Below, in pieces: positions 6,878 through 8,665 of a stretch of DNA of 8,665 nt. Every line of letters begins with the position of its first letter. The stretch's first letter is position 1. A model generated the notes under the pieces. It made no database searches. It was given only the letters and a program-made list of their open reading frames with translations, and was not told the DNA's origin. Source of the DNA: Flavobacteriales bacterium (GTDB lineage: Bacteria; Bacteroidota; Bacteroidia; Flavobacteriales_E; Vicingaceae); contig NVVI01000007.1 of the NCBI GenBank assembly GCA_002402165.1, forward strand, positions 8,922 through 17,586. Reading direction: 5' to 3'. A program made the position numbers and the translations under genes.

Positions 6878-7237
6878 ATGAGTTTAGCAGTAAAAGGAAG
6901 AATTACCAAAGTATTAGAAGTAGAAAGTGGGACTAGTAAAGCCGGTAAAGAATGGAAAAAACAGGGTTTTGTTATTGATACTGGAGCACAGTATAATCCA
7001 GAGGTATGTTTTAGCTTATTTGGTGATGATAAAATAGCAATGCTTAGAGATTTTGGTGCTGGACAAGAAGTTGAAGTTGCTTTTAACATCTCTTCTCGTG
7101 AGTTTAATGGAAAATATTACCATAACATTGATGCTTGGAAAATCACCAATGCTGGTGCTTCTGCACCTGCAGGAAATACTGCTCCAGCTCCAGCGATTGA
7201 TGATGCTCCAGCTGAAGATGACGACTTGCCATTCTAA
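6878..7237 (+). CDS. DUF3127 single-stranded-DNA-binding-like OB-fold protein
   Basis: A 119-residue protein of the DUF3127 family, which from memory is largely confined to Bacteroidota and has an OB-like fold. Residues 1-92 form the compact strand-rich domain with conserved-looking GRITKVLEVESGTSKAGKEWKKQGFVIDT and a C-terminal REFNGKYYHNIDAWKI segment that resembles the last strand of SSB (a GKxYxxxxxWxI pattern). Residues 93-112 are an Ala/Pro linker, and the protein ends in E113-DDDLPF119. This mimics the acidic DDDIPF tip by which SSB recruits repair and replication proteins. I infer a cytoplasmic nucleic-acid-binding accessory protein that can dock on SSB partners. It is monocistronic, with its own -7 box 23 bp upstream. 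The ATG start is the only reasonable one. It is much shorter than true SSB (about 150-180 residues) and is not the canonical ssb gene. Confidence 0.88.
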   Translation: MSLAVKGRITKVLEVESGTSKAGKEWKKQGFVIDTGAQYNPEVCFSLFGDDKIAMLRDFGAGQEVEVAFNISSREFNGKYYHNIDAWKITNAGASAPAGNTAPAPAIDDAPAEDDDLPF

Positions 7238-7269
7238 AACAGTTTGTTTTTACTGGCTCAATAATTGAT

Positions 7270-7367
7270 AAAAGAATACGTCATTGCGAGGCACGAAGCA
7301 ATCTTGTGCTATATCAATAAAATTGCTTCGTTACACTCCGTTTCGCTCGCAATGACGAAAAAGAATA
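7270..7367. mobile_element. Palindromic MITE/REP-like element with 9-bp flanking direct repeats
   Basis: The core spans 7279-7357. Its ends are a perfect 12-bp inverted repeat, CGTCATTGCGAG (7279-7290) and CTCGCAATGACG (7346-7357). A second 10-bp inverted pair is nested inside: ACGAAGCAAT (7293-7302) and ATTGCTTCGT (7322-7331). The right arm carries about 14 extra bases between the two pairs. Immediately outside lie 9-bp direct repeats AAAAGAATA (7270-7278 and 7359-7367), the right copy one base from the core, which look like a target-site duplication. The element is far more GC-rich than its surroundings and encodes no protein. Repeats beginning CGTCATTGCGAGG...ACGAAGCAAT are, from memory, dispersed in many bacterial genomes, including Bacteroidota. 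As RNA it would fold into a strong stem and could attenuate read-through from the DUF3127 gene. Confidence 0.78.
7291..7309. repeat. Local hairpin inside the left arm of the palindromic element
   Basis: GCAC (7291-7294) pairs with GTGC (7306-7309), and AAG (7296-7298) with CTT (7303-7305), around a four-base CAAT loop with one bulged G. The left arm can therefore fold on itself or pair with the right arm. Confidence 0.5.
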
Positions 7368-7368
7368 T

Positions 7369-7875
7369 ATGAAGTATGTTCAAATAATATTGATGTTAGC
7401 AATGAGTTTAGCTTCGCTAAACTCAACTGCAACGAATATTATACTACTAGGAGACACGATAATCCCTTCTAAAAATAAATTCGTTAACAATAAAGTTGTT
7501 GTTCCGAAAACCTTTGAGGTCATTAAATTGATAAAACAGTACATGGAATACCTCAAAGCAGGAAAACGTACTATGGGCTTTTTACATCAAGACGAGCTAG
7601 ACATGATAGATGAGAAAAAACTCGTTGAAAAACGCTTATTTTTTGATTCGTATAAAGTTATTTCTATCGGCAAACGTATGGCCATAATCAAAGTATATAC
7701 TGTTAGAGGTGCCTCTATAACATGCAAACAATTAATGCTTCGTTATTACCAAAACATGCATGGTTATTTCTATTTAGTACCAGGAAAGGTATTAACATTT
7801 GAAAAAAAGATGGGTGACATTACTCTGAAAACAGTTTACCTAAACACTTGGACGAGTGAAAGTAGGTGTAATTGA
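7369..7875 (+). CDS. Hypothetical secreted protein
   Basis: A 168-residue protein that I do not recognise. Residues 1-22 form a plausible Sec signal peptide: MKYVQ n-region, hydrophobic core IILMLAMSLASL and a likely cleavage after STA. The mature part is basic and moderately charged, with an amphipathic helix around residues 46-66 (KTFEVIKLIKQYMEYLKAGKR) and a strand-rich second half with tyrosine-rich LMLRYYQNMHGYFYL. Two cysteines occur in the mature part (C119 and the penultimate C167). No lipobox, zinc or catalytic motif is visible. Codon use is like its neighbours. The start codon lies one base beyond the right direct repeat of the palindromic element, so the element forms nearly the whole leader and any promoter must lie within it or in the 32 bp before it. 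It is probably exported to the periplasm; the role is unknown. Confidence 0.7.
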   Translation: MKYVQIILMLAMSLASLNSTATNIILLGDTIIPSKNKFVNNKVVVPKTFEVIKLIKQYMEYLKAGKRTMGFLHQDELDMIDEKKLVEKRLFFDSYKVISIGKRMAIIKVYTVRGASITCKQLMLRYYQNMHGYFYLVPGKVLTFEKKMGDITLKTVYLNTWTSESRCN

Positions 7876-7981
7876 CTTGTTAATTAACTATTAAAAATTT
7901 ATTCCTAACTACCCTTTAAAGGTAAACTTTATTAATACTATTGTACATTGTATAAATTAGTAATAGAAACATAATATTATA
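7876..7981. other. AT-rich intergenic spacer with palindromes and weak promoter box
   Basis: This 106-bp gap holds a perfect 10-bp palindrome GTTAATTAAC (7879-7888) just after the stop of the secreted protein, and another, CCTTTAAAGG (7913-7922), inside TACC...GGTA. TACTATTG (7938-7945) matches seven of eight positions of the -7 consensus and could serve the hydroxylase gene 36 bp downstream, which would put the second palindrome at about the -33 region. No GC-rich stem with a T-tract terminator is visible. Confidence 0.35.
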
Positions 7982-8665
7982 ATGAGCTTAGAATTTGTCA
8001 ACCCCTTAGTTTGGGCAGTTCCAATATTTGTAGTATTAGTTTTATTAGAGCTTGCTTATAGTAAAACTCACGATGATGAGAGCCTTTATAGTTGGAAAGA
8101 TTTATTATCTAGCGGCTCAATGGGATTGGGTTCTGCAATTATCGGCCCTCTCATTAAGTTTTTTTCTGCAGCCGCCATTTTTTATTTTGTTTATGAATTC
8201 TTTAATCCTGAATTGAATGGTGTTCGAACAAATATAATGGGTTATAAATCATTTGGTTGGGCATGGTATGTATGGATTGTATGTCAATTATTAGATGATT
8301 TAAGCTATTACTGGCTACATCGTTGTAATCATACTGTTAGGTTTATGTGGGCTGCTCACATTGTTCATCATTCATCTACTCATTATAATTTAGGCACAGG
8401 ATTAAGAAACGGATGGGTTACGATACTTTACAAACCGTTATTTTACATGTGGTTGCCAGCAATTGGTTTTCATCCAGAAATGGTTCTTGTTTGTTTAGGA
8501 GTTGAATCTATTTGGCAATTTCAGTTACATACCAAATATGTTCCAAAATTAGGATTCTTAGAGAAATTCATGAATACTCATAAACAACATCAAGTACATC
8601 ATGCTAAAAACGTAGCATATCTTGATAAGAATCATGGTGGTTATTTAAACTTATTTGATAAGCTT
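7982..8665 (+). CDS. Sterol desaturase/fatty acid hydroxylase family membrane protein, alkylglycerol monooxygenase-like (C-terminus beyond window)
   Basis: The first 228 residues of an integral membrane di-iron oxygenase of the fatty acid hydroxylase superfamily. The three histidine clusters that bind the two irons are complete: H113-RCN-H117, H126-IV-H129-H130 and H203-QV-H206-H207 (with H200 just ahead). The surrounding residues WAAHIVHHSSTHYNLGTGLRNGW, the IWQFQLHT stretch and NVAYLDKNHGGYLNLFDKL follow the pattern of animal alkylglycerol monooxygenase (AGMO/TMEM195) and its bacterial relatives more closely than sterol C-5 desaturase. AGMO cleaves ether lipids using oxygen and tetrahydrobiopterin; whether this bacterial protein does so is inference. 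Hydrophobic helices occur at about residues 8-26, 45-72 and 91-112, with more after residue 143. The frame is still open at the window end; bacterial members are typically 300-420 residues. ATG at 7982 fits the usual N-terminus. Confidence 0.9.
   Translation, partial: MSLEFVNPLVWAVPIFVVLVLLELAYSKTHDDESLYSWKDLLSSGSMGLGSAIIGPLIKFFSAAAIFYFVYEFFNPELNGVRTNIMGYKSFGWAWYVWIVCQLLDDLSYYWLHRCNHTVRFMWAAHIVHHSSTHYNLGTGLRNGWVTILYKPLFYMWLPAIGFHPEMVLVCLGVESIWQFQLHTKYVPKLGFLEKFMNTHKQHQVHHAKNVAYLDKNHGGYLNLFDKL

Noticed and set aside
6817..7089. Open frame of 90 codons on the minus strand
   Set aside because: It is antisense to DUF3127 and has no recognisable features.
7240..7256. Terminator after DUF3127 (CAGT...ACTG)
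   Set aside because: The stem is only 4 bp with a T-rich loop and no T-tract after it, so it is too weak to call.
7053..7268. Open frame of 71 codons on the plus strand
   Set aside because: It is a frame-shifted reading of the DUF3127 Ala/Pro linker, giving a Leu/Gln-rich artefact.
7279..7357. CRISPR repeat unit
   Set aside because: There are two inverted half-units only, with no direct repeat series or spacers and no cas genes nearby.

Overview
The window is AT-rich chromosomal DNA that reads as Bacteroidota, most likely a marine or aquatic member of the Flavobacteriia. The case rests on several things: lineage-restricted families (the DUF3127 OB-fold protein, the zinc-ribbon DUF3667 membrane protein, and a secreted protein with a peptidase-like domain followed by TolB-like propeller repeats), the absence of Shine-Dalgarno sites, and several matches to the Bacteroidota promoter -7 box TAnnTTTG just upstream of starts. 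This is inference from content; no rRNA or tRNA is present.

Layout, left to right. (1) 1-1278, minus: the N-terminal 426 residues of a large exported protein with a degenerate gluzincin-like domain and the start of a beta-propeller. It has no usual start codon. (2) 1365-2575, plus: a two-gene unit of an MBL-fold (glyoxalase II-like) hydrolase and an unrecognised three-helix membrane protein starting at TTG. (3) 2568-3044, minus: recX, whose 3' end overlaps the preceding membrane gene and whose 5' end lies 34 bp from the next operon. (4) 3079-5839, plus: an MFS transporter and a DASS/SLC13 permease, overlapping by 8 bp and presumably translationally coupled. (5) 5836-6771, minus: the DUF3667 protein, overlapping the permease tail to tail by 4 bp. 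(6) 6878-7237, plus: DUF3127, a small SSB-like OB-fold protein with an acidic DDDLPF tip. (7) 7270-7367: a palindromic MITE/REP-like element flanked by 9-bp direct repeats, ending one base before the next start codon. (8) 7369-7875, plus: an orphan secreted protein. (9) 7982-8665, plus: the first 228 codons of an eight-histidine membrane hydroxylase resembling alkylglycerol monooxygenase, cut by the window end.

Most of this is ordinary, densely packed housekeeping and accessory gene content. The genes do not form one pathway. The only clear functional groupings are the coupled transporter pair and the MBL/membrane-protein pair. RecX and the DUF3127 protein both point to DNA repair, but they are not adjacent. 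I did not find a convincing new multi-gene system. The best leads are the missing start codon and dead catalytic motif of the first gene, the MITE with apparent target-site duplication abutting an orphan gene, and the SSB-type tip on the DUF3127 protein.
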